Assembly: GCA_963930775.1 (NCBI GenBank)
Contig: OZ005697.1
Coordinates: forward strand, 9,446,292 to 9,510,291
DNA: 64,000 bases
Source: Cliona cf. orientalis
Lineage: Eukaryota; Porifera; Demospongiae; Clionaida; Clionaidae
Direction of reading: 5' to 3'
A model generated the notes under the pieces. That model did no database searches and was not told the DNA's origin. It was given only the letters and a program-made list of their open reading frames with translations. Positions 1 through 11,046 of this stretch are shown in pieces; the first letter of the stretch is position 1; each line of letters opens with the position of its first letter. The position numbers and the translations under genes are program-made.

Positions 1-328
1 ATTCTTAAGCTCTAGTTACTCTCTACAACACTGCTAACAGCAACAGTGCTGCAGGCTTAGCTTGCAAATTTGCAACATGTAGACTAGTCACTACTGCAAT
101 AAATCTCACATGTAGTGCCAAGGGTTTAGCACCAATGGTATTCATTGACATTGAGTGGGTTGGAGGTTATGGTATATCAGGCTGCATGCATAAGCCCTAA
201 CATAGTGTGTGTATAACACAATGCCATATTTCACCAACTTGTTACCCCTTCATGTATATGTGTAAATTAGATCCTAATTGTAACAAATACTGCATGTTAT
301 CTGATTGGTCAGAAGCAGGTATCTATTT

Positions 329-387
329 CTCATATAAACCTGTAAAAAGTTCATATAAACCTGTAAATTTTTCATATAAACCTGTAA
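329..387 (+). repeat. Short tandem repeat, three units of about 19-20 bp
   Basis: Three near-identical units containing TCATATAAACCTGTAAA follow one another inside the intron. The reading frame across them encodes a repeated SYKPV motif, but the position is intronic, so I read it as a non-coding minisatellite. Confidence 0.7.
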
Positions 388-471
388 AAAAATTGTTGCC
401 TATGATTAGGATTGTTGCTAGGCAGCAGTTTATATGTCAAGCCTATGGGCATTGTTGCTAGGATCTAAGTT

Positions 472-611
472 GTTAGACACTGTTTATAGTCGGTTTCAAC
501 GTGATTTAGAAGACCTCAGGGCTCAGTAGAACCCTTGCTTCGCTTGGGATTCTCTACATAGAGCCCTTCGGTCTTCTAAATCACGTAGAAACCTCCTAAA
601 CAGTGTCTGAC
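472..611. mobile_element. Hairpin MITE (foldback), about 140 bp
   Basis: The two ends are imperfect inverted repeats of about 60 bp: GTTAGACACTGTTTA on the left pairs with AAACAGTGTCTGAC on the right, and further in GTGATTTAGAAGACC pairs with GGTCTTCTAAATCAC. It sits in an intron of the first Roc-COR-Death gene and is absent from the matching intron of the other two copies. A partial copy of the same family is at 35038-35116. Confidence 0.75.
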
Positions 612-809
612 TATTATTTATCTTGAATCTTGCTATGTACCCCTCCCCCTTTATTGAGGACAACAAAATACGTCAAACTAATGACACATATCCAAATTCT
701 CCTCCCTATTGCAAATCCTTGTTATGTGCTGTACAATGTGTAGCTCGTATGATGATATGTACTTACTTAATTGTATTATCAAAATTTGTGTATCATATAT
801 TACTTGCAG

Positions 810-3800
810 GATGAATGGAACAAGCTGAACGCTGTAAGTTGATAATTATTGTGTATAAGTGGTAGGAGTTATAATTAATAGTTGAGCAACTTCCATTCCT
901 TATATGGAAGTCAGTACTGCATGGCTGTATCTGTGTGGTCATTTTCTACAGGAAGTGAAGGGACTCGAGAGACAGAAGGAGGAAGCGAAAGATGACAAAC
1001 AGAAGAAAAACATCAAAGGGAAACTGTCACTGAAGACGCTAGAGAGAGATCTGGCTGATGCAAAAAAGGTAAGAGAGATACCTGGCATTATTAAAGTTAA
1101 TATCATACCAACTAACATACATGATTATGCAAGTACTAACATAGCAATGAGTCTGTAGCATATTCTGCATTAGTCATCATTACCTTTTGGGGGTGTGGCA
1201 CACTACATGTTATGTTAATTACTGTCATCAATGTTGTCTGTGTTTACAGTCTTAGCATTACCTTGACATACTTTGGTCAGTGATCATCCTACCTTCTCAC
1301 TCTCTCTCACAGATGAAAACATGCTATCAGCGAGATCAAAGATCACATGAACTGGTGAGTCAGTTGGTGTGGGTTGGTGTTAGTTGTGAACAAGCTCTAA
1401 TATTGGGAAGCCACAATAGTGTGTCCCTTGTTCACTAATTAATGCATCACATTTGTGGGCGAATTTCAGAAAGGGGGTAACCCTTTGCTCAAAACGATCA
1501 CTTTTCAACTTGCCACTACTTTAAGCCAGTGAGAGCCCCAGGCTTCCTACTTGGTTTGGTAGTATTATAGTTGGGCCTTCTACTTCACAGATCCAATGGT
1601 AGAATTGTATATAGAGGATCCTATGGCTCTATGGCTAATGGTCAGCCCCTGTCATTAGTGGTTGTAATTATTATAGTTAGATGTGTGTATTGCCATAGTA
1701 TCCTTTATCTCTATCTGAAGTATGATAATTATTCCCATAAATTGTCATTGCTATGGTAACAGTAATTACCATGTCATGTTTTTGCTGATATATTCATGAT
1801 CACTTGTGTTATTAGGAGAAAGATCTATTACTACAAGATCTGAAGAGATCAACCACTGGTTGGGTGAAGAGGAGGCTACAGGGAAGAGTGAAGGAGGCGG
1901 AGAGATGGATCCAGGACTATAAGGGGTGGGTCAGTGGGTGTGAGAGTAGAGCTACTGGCTATGAAGAGAGACTAGGACTGCTGGAAAAGGAAGGTGAGTG
2001 CAACACAGCAAAATATTATTTTGAATCATCATGACTATGAAAGCCGTCTATATAGTATTAAATACACCTACCGTCAGCTCATGGCCAGGCCTTCAAGAAA
2101 GCTAAGATGCTTCAACCTTTCACAGCGATGGCTTTCTTGTTGGCCAGTGCAGTACTAAACTTCACAAAGTGTGCCTTCCTAGCCAGTAGCTTCCTCCACA
2201 GCTGCTCGAGCTCCAAGATTTGCCGACTCAGCATCCAATTACTCCGCCCACTTATGGCAATTAACCTTCAACGTCAGTACCTATGCATAGTACTATTACA
2301 TGTGTATATAGTACCAATATAGTCATAGCTACTAGCTGTGTGCCCTGAGGTAGTTATCAGACCTTGTATTATAAATACAAGGTTTGATAGTAACCTTATA
2401 TGAAGAAATCTGATTGTTCAGAATTTACAATCATGGTACAAGAACTACCGTATAGCGGAAAACCTTTGAGGGAGAAAACTTTCATGAATTTCGCGATTTT
2501 TCAGCCATCCGCGAAAGTTTTCTCCACGAAATGCACCTTTCCTACCGATCCGCGAAAATTTTCTCCCTCAAAAATTTCCCACTATACGGTTACCCAACTG
2601 ACTGTAAAGCTCAATTATACTGACCGAGACTTTTAATAGGACTGTCCTGGAATACTCTGTAGAAGCATTAGCCGATTGGATTCACTTATCTCCAGACCAA
2701 CCCTATTCAGATCGAGTTGAAATAATTATTCTGTGTGGCCTAATGGTGGTATGTACATACTGTCTGACATAACACTCCCTTTTTAAAGGCACCAAATTAC
2801 GCCAGTACTTCTGACCATTGCTATTATAGAGTGAGGGCTTTTTATACCATAGTTATGTGTGGTAGCAAGCAAGGTGAGGACTCGTAATAGAGAGAAGATG
2901 GCATGTAACTAGGCACCTGGCAAAATTCATGCCTAGTCCTCAGTATGCATTCCAGACACAGCGGCTGTTACTATAATTTCTTACATGATTTGAACTTTGT
3001 TAGGTGTACATGAGAGTATGGACGATTAGCCCTCAGTATGTATACCACAAAAATTACCTGTCACGTATTGATTGTGGATAATGACTATGTACCTGCATAT
3101 CGCATGTCGGTTAAAGGTAATCAGTACCACCATCTTATCATTCAAACACTTCAAATTAAGTACCTCTGGCCACGTTATGTTTATTGTGCATGTATGCATG
3201 ACAGTTTCAGAATCATCCAAGCGTCTCCTTGACGAAGCTATGAAAGCTGGGTTTATTGAAGTGATCATCATCGTGTGTGTGGTGCTGGGCCAACCTGGTG
3301 TGGGAAAAACATGCATCAAATATCTACTCCTGGATCAGCGACCACCTCACCTTCGAAGCAGCACCATCTGTGCCGAAACACCACTACGCATCGAAATCAA
3401 GCGAATGTCCGAGGCCAGAATCCAAACCCTCAAAGGAAATTGGAAGGAGGTGAAGGGTGAGGAAATGCTGGAGATCGTGGCGAGGATGATCCTGCTAGCT
3501 GAGCGAGATACAAGCTCCTTTCTCAATGCTGAGGTGAAAATCACAAAGAAGCAGGAGAATGTCCTAACGAAGATTTTCAACTGGGTTACAAATCTTGGCA
3601 AGGAAGATGCCTCACCTAGCAAGAAAGCAGCTACCGATGCAGGAGCTGAAGCTTCATCAACAGGTGATGGTAAAGGAGGAGCCTCGGCTGGAGCTGTAGC
3701 ACTACCAGCTGATGCCTGCCAGAGTGCCGTGACGAGGATCATGGATAAGCTGGTGCAGTGTATCACGAGGCTAAAGAGTGAAGGAGGTGAGCTGGAGGCT

Positions 3801-6268
3801 TTGTCTGATCCTCTCGCTGAGCAGCTGCTAAGGTCCTTATGGGTCTACTTCTCTGACTGTGGGGGGCAGCCTCAGTATCACGAGCTCCTCCCTCTCTTTG
3901 TTCGCAGTATCTCTTCCGCCTTGTGCGTCACTCGCCTTACGGATAAGCTTGACGAGATCCAAGCAGTGGAGTACTACGATGAGGGTAAGCGTGTCGGAGT
4001 ACCTCAGCAGTCCCAGCTCTCGGCCAAAGACACAATCCAGTGTCTTGTCAACACCATCCAGTCCTACTCCACTCAAGAGAAGCCCCCCAGCATCATCATG
4101 CTAGGCACTCACCTTGACCAGCTGGAGGAGAAAATGAAGAAGCAGCTCTCATTTTCCCAAGCCAGTCCTGAGCAATCCTCCTCCTCCTCTGGTGCAGCTG
4201 CCCAGTCCTCCAACCAACCTCCTCCAGCTGGAGAGAGAGTTGAAACACTGGAGCAAAAAAATAAGCAGCTCTTGGAAATGCTTGAGCCAGAGTTCTCTGA
4301 TCAGCTTGTCTACTTCTCCCGTGACATGAAGCAGCTGCTCTTTCCCCTCAACGCCCTCGGCCGAGGTGAGAGAGAGAAAGCCATCGCTGACACCATGCGA
4401 TGTGCTGTGGAGAAGTCAGGAGCTAGGGAGGTGAAGGTTCCTATCTGGTGGTATATCTTGGAGCTGCTTCTTCAGGAGCTAGCCAAGGAGCTGGGTAGAG
4501 GGGTCCTCAGCCGAGCTGAGTGCCTTCAAATGGCTCGACTGCTCAACATACGAGAAGAGTCATTCGATGCTGCCCTGGTGTACTTTGATGAGCTCAATAT
4601 CATCAAGTACTCCCCCAAGGTCCTTCCAAAGGTGGTCTTTGTCGACTCACAGATCCAGCTCGACAAGGTCTCTGAGTTAGTTTACCACAGCTACCTGCTG
4701 AGGCAGCCTGTAGTTGCTGCAGAAGCTGGCGAGCCTTCTCCCGATACGCCAGTGATGAGAGGCTGGAGGCACTTCCGTGATCACGGTGTGGTTAGTGAAG
4801 ATATCTTAGAGCAGTTTCCTCGACACTATGTCCAGGGCATCTTCTCGAAAGATGATCTCTCCAAGCTGTTGATTAATCTATTAGTCTTTGCTGAAATCCC
4901 TCCACCTGATTGGCTTAAGGACCCCGATAGTTCTAAGCAGCAAAAGTACTACCTGATGCTCTCTCTCTTGCCAACTCTCTCAGAAGCCGAGCTTGAGAAG
5001 TATCGAGCATCCTCTCCAGTAGCAGCCACGCTTCTGGTTCGATTTCCAGGTGGTTCTCGACGTGCTGGAGTCTTCTGTTGCCTTGTGACCCACCTCATCC
5101 GGCACTGTGCGTGGGACCTTCTTCTCAAATCCAATCAGTGTCTTTATCGCAACTGCGTTAGCCTTCAGCTTCTCACCAGCCCTCCATGCACAATCACGCT
5201 CATTGATTCCAACGCTTACATCGAAGTCCACGTGAGCGCAACAGCTCCTGTACCTCGCAGTGAGTACGCTGGTCACTTCCCCACCATCAGGCAGGCCATC
5301 CTCAATGGCATACGAGCAGCTTGTAGCAGACTGAACTACAAGACGACAAAGCCTGAACTTGCTTTCCTCTGTCCCCACACCTCTCCCTTCCCTTCCCCTT
5401 CTTCCTCCTCGGCCGACCAGCCTGCTCAAGAGCTCAAGCAACACACAGCAACACTCACCAAGGATAAGAAGTACTGGTGCTGCGACATTCAACAACTCTC
5501 TGGCCTACTCAACGATCGGCACTCCATTTGGTTCATAGCTCCCAGAGGTAAATTTGTCAAAATGTAAGACTATAGTTACTGTTAATTTTAGCTGGTCAAA
5601 TTTCTCCCTTATAGCTCCACAAGGTGCTGCTTCAGGATCGGATTGGGTTTGGGTTAGTGAGGACTCCCCAACAATACTTGGTTAGTTTCAAATGATTGTG
5701 GCTATACCAATCCACATTGGAGAATAATTATGGTATTGTTTTTTTGTTCTTTCTCTCTTCAGTTCCACAAAATCGGAAGACCCCCACCAGCATCGGCCAA
5801 CCATCATCGATTGACAGCAGTGGTTCTTCTGCCCCACCCCATATTGGTTAGTATTACTTGATAGTTCCAGCATGCATTGAAGTTCAACTCGTAACTATAG
5901 CATACCTATATCATGCATTGTTGATAATGATCATTTTTCTCTCTTTCTCAGATTCCCCACCGACCCTTGCCCAGTTATTGCTTCTTAAAACAGCAGCTGG
6001 TGGAAAGATCAGAATCATCTCTGAGCTGGCCCCTCACTGGCGTGATCTTGGAGGCATCATGAACTTTGACGATACTGGTACAGAGATACGGTCGATTGAG
6101 CAGCAGTACCGTGGTGTCCCTAAGGATTGCTGCCGTGCCATGTTCGAGCACTGGCTCAGTGGGAATGGAGTAAGACCCTGCTCGTGGGGCACACTCATTG
6201 AACTACTCGAGGACTGTAACCAACAGGCACTCCTCGAAGAGATTCAATCTGCACTGTCAGCATCATAA
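810..6268 (+). CDS. Coiled-coil/Roc/COR/Death protein, copy 1 (5' end outside window)
   Basis: Visible exons: 810-833, 952-1068, 1313-1354, 1816-1993, 3211-5547, 5615-5680, 5763-5846, 5952-6268 (3165 nt, one open frame). The small 5' exons encode a Lys/Glu-rich coiled coil. The 2.3-kb exon carries a Roc-type GTPase with P-loop GQPGVGKT, the Roc signature DCGGQPQYHELLP and a THLD motif in the NKxD position. A COR-like region follows, including a conserved LNIIKYSPKVLPKVVFVDS stretch. Two short linker exons lead to a final exon encoding a Death domain of about 100 residues with spaced Trp. The family precedent is the ROCO group, in which DAPK1 also ends in a Death domain. A role in cell-death or immune signalling is inference. 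An in-frame ATG upstream of the big exon (3072) lies before a good acceptor (TTTCAG) and is intronic. Confidence 0.88.
2449..2589. mobile_element. Mariner-type MITE with CCGTATA-type termini
   Basis: The ends are inverted (CCGTATAGCGG on the left, CTATACGG on the right), with further internal inverted blocks around GAGGGAGAAAACTTTC. The left flank is TA; the right flank is TTA, so the TA duplication is imperfect. Matching introns of copies 2 and 3 lack it. Relatives lie at 7414-7606, 21224-21438 and 38103-38312. Confidence 0.75.
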
Positions 6269-6416
6269 GAATGAGTACTTTTTGTAACACCTATAATACC
6301 TTTCAAAAATCGATTTACCATTTCTACTGACAATGTGATCAAATTTTTTCTATTTTCCCCTTGCTTTGCATGCTTTCTTGTTACAAGTTCAAGTTCATGA
6401 TAGTGATTTCTCAAAT

Positions 6417-6604
6417 TGCGCATGCGCTAATTTATTGGTCTCATTCCTCCATTGTTAAGGAAAAATCGAAGATTCCCAATAAGGTTAGTAATGGGTATTG
6501 GTATAGTTATGTCGGAAGCCCTGCCTCTGCAGTCTCAGGGTCCCAAGCACCTCTGGAGCCTCGAGCTGAACCGAGGGAAGGGCGGCGAGGAAGAGGGAGT
6601 GTGC
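6417..6604 (+). pseudogene. SCYL3 promoter and exon-1 fragment, unit 1
   Basis: From the ATG at 6491 the sequence encodes a shortened SCYL3 N-terminus (ALPLQSQGPKHLWSLELN) closely matching exon 1 of the full gene at 52344. The N-terminal MGNELSSEG segment is altered to MGIGIV, and homology stops near 6604, after which the frame runs into unrelated sequence. The upstream palindrome TGCGCATGCGC at 6417 matches the one 5' of the intact gene. It is a duplication remnant; whether it still starts transcripts is unknown. Confidence 0.7.
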
Positions 6605-6700
6605 AGGACTGAAGAGATACATATAAACATAAGTATAAAATTTTGCGCTGTAGGACAGTGTCCAAAAAAATTGTTCTGTAGGACACTCTCTTCTCTGCAG

Positions 6701-9700
6701 GTCCGAAGGTCAAGAATATCAGTGATCTCAGTGAGGTCAACCGTTTCACTGAGCCGCCGCTGACTGGTCCATTCTGTGACCTACTCTGGTCAGACCCTCT
6801 ACTGGAGCACGTCCTAGGATACAAGCTCAGCAACCAGGAGTTCTCAGAGGTAACAGTCAAGAAGTTTTTTTTTCCATAATAATTATGATACTTAATTGAT
6901 ATCGATTGATGACTCCCACCTGATCTTTGTACAAATTATAGAGTAACCTGGGTAAATTAATCTTTCCTCAGTTTCTTGAGCTTGACTTCATGCCGAACCC
7001 TCCCCGAGGTTGCTCCTACCTCTACGGCCACGGAGCAGTGGAGCCGTTCCTCAGAGCCAACCAGCTGGTGGGCATGATCCGCGCCCACCAGTGCAAGGAG
7101 GAGGGGGTCGGCTACGCCTACGCCGATAACAGGATCATCGACTACAAGTTCCCCTACATCACGACCGTGTTCTCCGCCTCAAACTACTGTGGTACCCATG
7201 GCAACAAGGCAGCTGTCATGGTATTCTACAAAGACGACATACAGGTCAGTGCTGTAGTGGAAATGTTATGGTTGAAAGTGTGAAACTGTTAATTGACTCA
7301 TTGTCATTTTGTTTTTGTTGATAATCAGTTGGTGATAGATATTAATAATAATTATGACACATTACAACATTCAATTTCAGCAAACTATTACATGTAGTTT
7401 CCTGTGGTGAATACCGTATATATAGCGGGAAACTTTCGAGAGAGAAAACTTTCATGAATTTCGCAATTTTTTAGCCATCTCCTTAAAATTTTAGGTATAC
7501 CACACCATTATGCGATCCGCTTAATTAATAGTTTTCTCTGCGAAATGCTCCCTTCTTACCGATCCGTGAAAGTTTTCTCCCTCAATAGTTTTCCACTACA
7601 GTATGGTAGTGATTTTGCTTTTATGCTTGCACACGTAATAAATAAATTACCTATCCAGATTGTGAAGATGAGCCAGGCTGGTGAGGTGTCAGTGGAGAGT
7701 GCCCCCTACAGGGACCTGGACACATGCCCCCTCCCCACTACCCCCTCAGAGCCCGAATGCCCCCTCACTACCAACCCCCCGTCATCAAGACCAGAAACGA
7801 TCAGGGAAGAATCAGAAGAGACAGAAAAAGAAGCGGAGACACCAGAAATGGCCGAAGGAAGAGCTGAAGAAATGAGAGAAGACGATGAGAAGAAAGGAGA
7901 CTCACAAGTAGAGACAAGAAGAAAGAAGCTAGGAGTTACGTTCAGGGTGGAGGGAGAGGTGAGACTGAGAAGACACCCTCCATCGCGGTCTCGGACGATG
8001 AGTAACCGTCCTCCCCAGAGGTCGGTGGACCTTCGGAGACAGAGCTTGTGTAACCTGAGGAAGGGGGAGACTGGGGAGATGGGGAGCAGGAGCTTCAGAC
8101 GAGCACTGAGGAGAGACTCAGTCTATGAGATCCACCCTGGCTGGGAGAGCATCAGGAAACTAAGCAAAGTCATCGGGTAAGGTGGAATAATGGGAACTGT
8201 AATAATAATAATCATAATATGTGTTGATAAGCGTACTGCACTGTATTAATTCTATTGCAGGGCAAAAATCACATTACAAGTATCTAGAAAATTCGATTAT
8301 TTTTATTAAACTCCTGTTTTTCATACTAATACACACACTCATAATCCGGATTCCTCAGTCGTCTCCAGTTGATGCGACAAAAGTCTCCCTCTCCTGAGCT
8401 AGTGCCTCCCACGGCAAACGAGAGAGCCCCCTCACCAACGATGCTGGGAGCCATCCCCGAGGGAGGGGAGGGGCCAGGCCCCGCCCTAAAGGAGGGGGAA
8501 CCAGCCGACAAGACGAGGGGAGAGGGGGAGAGGGTCAGTGTGAACGGAGAGGTCAGCGGCAACAGCCAGGGCAGGGGACTCAAGAGACACATATCAAAGT
8601 AAGAATGAACAACGTACATGTAACTTATAGCAATAAAAGCATAATATTACAAGTATAAAAAGCAATAAAATTGAAGGATGAAGTAGGGATGGCTGGATCA
8701 TAAAGTACACAAACAAGATTTGTAAGGCATAAGCATCTGCTATACATCCCTTCGCTTGCTTTTCTCGATTATTATGCACCTATTAATGTTGATGTATTTG
8801 TCGAGTGCGGCATGTGAGACATTCAGGTTGTTCTCTGGTTGTCACGATGGTTCAGGATAGTCAGTTGCATTATTTTGCACCCCTCAAAAAGCAAGCGTAG
8901 GGATGTATAGCAGATGTTTATGCCTTACAAATCTTGTTTGTGTACTTTTTGATCCAGCCATCCCTACTTCATCCTTCAATTTTATTGCTTTTTATACTTG
9001 TTTCTGTTCTTTTTTTTTTATTGCTCTTAGCATAATTTATCAATGCCATCTTATATGGCTTGCTCATTCAACTCTCAGTGTAATAAAGTAGCTAGTAGAT
9101 GGGAGGTACCGAAGTTCGCGCGTGCGCGCAAAGTCTTAGCCACGCCCTTCAAGGTGGCTGACAAAGAAGGCTAGCGGTGTGTCTCTTCAAGTTGTGAACT
9201 GGCTGTTATGCTGACTGCTGCATGAGGAGCCTCTTGATACCTAGTTCACTGTATAGCGCTTAGCTCGCACTGGCCTAGTTAACTAAGCTATAGTTAGCTC
9301 GCGCGGGAGAGCCTGGCGCCTAGCTCGAGGCTAGAACTAAGCGCCACGAGTGTGAGCGATCGAGCCAGGCCAGTTACACGGCAATGCTGCATTGCGCGCG
9401 CCGCGCCCCTGACCATAGTACTAGTCACATGATTTCACCATGGCAACACATTCCGAGCATGCGCATTGTATGACCAAAATGGCGTATCAGACACACCCAT
9501 TAGTTAATGCGCCGTACACACCCACCATTATGTGTAACTGTCGAGATAACGCCAAACAAATGTGCCATGGACCTGCGCGCTACAAAATGGAGTGGATTTA
9601 TACGAGAACTAAGGCGAGTGGTCCAGACAGTCTTGAGTTAGCCCTGATAATGAAAAAGAAAGAAGAAAGAAAGAATGAGAAATGGGCTATTTCTCAAACA

Positions 9701-10813
9701 TCTGGTTCTGGCATGTACAATTGTTTTGATGAATGATCTTGGTCTTGCTAGATGCACAATTTGCTGGAGATTCTGATTTTCACACTTAGAAACTTCACAA
9801 AATTACCTATTTTGAGATATTTGGGTATTTGTAATGTATTACATATATGGCATATCCGGGCCATCCCTACTTATAGAGTCTACCGACTCTATGATTAGTT
9901 AATTATTATCATAGGAAAAATTTGAAATTTTGCACTGAATATCATAGTTTTGTAGTATAATAAGACTCGTTAAAAATTAATTTAATGAGTACGTCCTTAA
10001 CAAAAGTATTTAATCACTGTGTGCCAACAATATCGTATTGTAATAATATTTACATGTACTGTAGTTAGGTGCCCTAAAAGATCATAATAATATTATTGCT
10101 ATATTTGTCTATAGTTGTTATGAAAGTTTGTTATTCTGCAGGAGTCTTTTGAATCGCATTGACCAGAGTGACAGCAAGCAGCTTCGACTGGTCTTTGACT
10201 CCATGGACAAGAACAGAGACGGTCAGCTGAGCAGAGAGGAGCTGGAGGACTTCGCCATTGAACTAGGGTAAGTACTGTAAAGAAGAGCGGGGAAATTTTT
10301 GAGCAAGAAAAGCGTGTTTGTAAAACCTTCTAATTATACTTACTATTAAATTTTGCTGTTGCAGGAGCGCCCACTCTGATGCTATGATCACCTCCGAGGT
10401 CACTCAGCTACTCAAGGAGATGGACACAGGTCAGACCAACAAATACCAACAATTAAGACTGTAAAATCCTCAAATAAAATTACGAGTGTAGCTGAAATAG
10501 TGCAAAATCTCAATCCTACCCCAACCAAAATTCCAGCTCCCATCAAGGGCATGTAATGGTATTATGAGCTGTACCAATAAAAAATTTGATTTTTAGTACA
10601 CTCACTAACTCCACCCACTTGCCCCACCCACCCACAGATGATGATGGTAGTGTGAGTTTTGAAGAATTCACAAAGTACGTAGCACAGCTGTCACTGATGG
10701 AGTCACGCAGCGAGTCACCTGACTCAGACGCCAGTGAGGACGACCCAGCACTGACCACACCCACTGATAACTTGACCACACCTACCTTAGAGGTGGCCAC
10801 AGTAACATCATGA
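6701..10813 (+). CDS. Calcineurin-A-like Ser/Thr phosphatase, C-terminal half with two EF-hands (5' truncated)
   Basis: Exons: 6701-6849, 6972-7244, 7659-8176, 8359-8598, 10142-10267, 10365-10429, 10638-10813 (514 codons after the leading 2 nt). The first exons match the C-terminal half of the PPP3/calcineurin A catalytic domain: DLLWSDP, GCSYLYGHGAVEPFL, IRAHQ with the last metal-site His, and TVFSASNYCGTHGNKAAV. A long charged, low-complexity linker follows, then EF-hand loops DKNRDGQLSREE and a DTDDDGSVSFEE-type loop. Calcineurin A normally binds a separate EF-hand subunit, so fused C-terminal EF-hands are unusual; PPEF/rdgC has that layout but a different catalytic sequence. The exons with the first metal ligands (GDxHG, GDxxDRG, GNHE) are missing upstream, apparently lost at a duplication breakpoint. 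Alone it cannot be an active phosphatase. Confidence 0.8.
7414..7606. mobile_element. Mariner-type MITE in phosphatase intron, unit 1
   Basis: CCGTATA...TATGG ends with TA on both flanks (7412-7413 and 7607-7608). Internal inverted blocks contain GAGAGAAAACTTTC and GAAAGTTTTCTCCCTC. The same insertion sits at the same place in unit 2 (21224-21438), so it predates that duplication. Confidence 0.75.
8650..9000. mobile_element. Hairpin transposon, family H, copy 1
   Basis: Inverted arms of about 115 bp (8650-8765 and 8884-9000) share blocks such as AAGTAGGGATGGCTGGATCA and its complement. Similarity to the second copy (13053-13420) continues right of the hairpin to about 9175, so the true element may be longer and asymmetric. 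It lies in the phosphatase intron 8599-10141. Confidence 0.75.
9176..10141 (+). other. Remainder of phosphatase intron; no gene seen
   Basis: The stretch contains CpG-rich blocks around 9110-9400 that partly pair with each other, then AT-rich sequence. From about 9890 to 10141 it matches the unit 2 intron (23336-23470). I see no supported coding sequence. Confidence 0.6.
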
Positions 10814-10891
10814 TTAGTACAATACAATTGATACTGCGTCTTTTATGCAATTGCACAATGTCATGATAATAATTATCTCATATGTACAGGA

Positions 10892-10897
10892 AATAAA
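10892..10897 (+). terminator. Poly(A) signal AATAAA of the phosphatase gene, unit 1
   Basis: A canonical AATAAA lies about 80 bp after the stop codon. The next gene starts only about 150 bp further on. Confidence 0.6.
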
Positions 10898-10913
10898 AAC
10901 AGCATGTTATAAT

Positions 10914-11046
10914 GAAATGGTGCTAATGATTTTGCTCTGGCAAGAGTGGGCGGGGCTGCTTAGCCAATTAAACGAAATCATAAAATTGTGAATGAATGCT
11001 GGAGGCGAGGAGGGTGTGTCCGTTTTTCTGCTGTAGCTAGAGCGAG
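10914..11046 (+). promoter_or_regulatory. Promoter/5' UTR of Roc-COR-Death copy 2
   Basis: This is the only space between the upstream poly(A) signal and the ATG at 11047. It has a GC box (GTGGGCGGGG, 10946-10955). The last 40 bp, including GTGTGTCCGTTTTTCTGCTG, recur directly upstream of copy 3 (35888-35925), marking conserved 5' UTR or core promoter. Confidence 0.5.

Larger units (their letters stand above)
1..809 (+). other. Intron sequence of the first Roc-COR-Death gene (gene starts left of window)
   Basis: No exon is visible here. From about position 140 the sequence matches introns of the two downstream paralogues (about 11925-12218 and 37985-38918), including a shared stretch around 150-240. 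The start codon and first three small exons of this copy must therefore lie left of the window. The stretch carries a three-unit short tandem repeat and one hairpin MITE, listed separately. Confidence 0.75.

Noticed and set aside
3072-3210. Long open frame upstream of the big exon of copy 1 (also 15821-15905 and 48997-49021) as protein N-terminus
   Set aside because: All three copies have a TTTCAG acceptor at the same place, and the phase-1 junction joins the coiled-coil exon to E-S-(S)-K-R-L-L. The upstream stretch differs between copies, as an intron should.
8261-8358. Earlier acceptor TTGCAG for the fourth phosphatase exon (also 22986 in unit 2)
   Set aside because: It leads to a stop in the required frame in both copies. 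CCTCAG at 8358 and 23050 keeps the frame and gives equal 240-nt exons.
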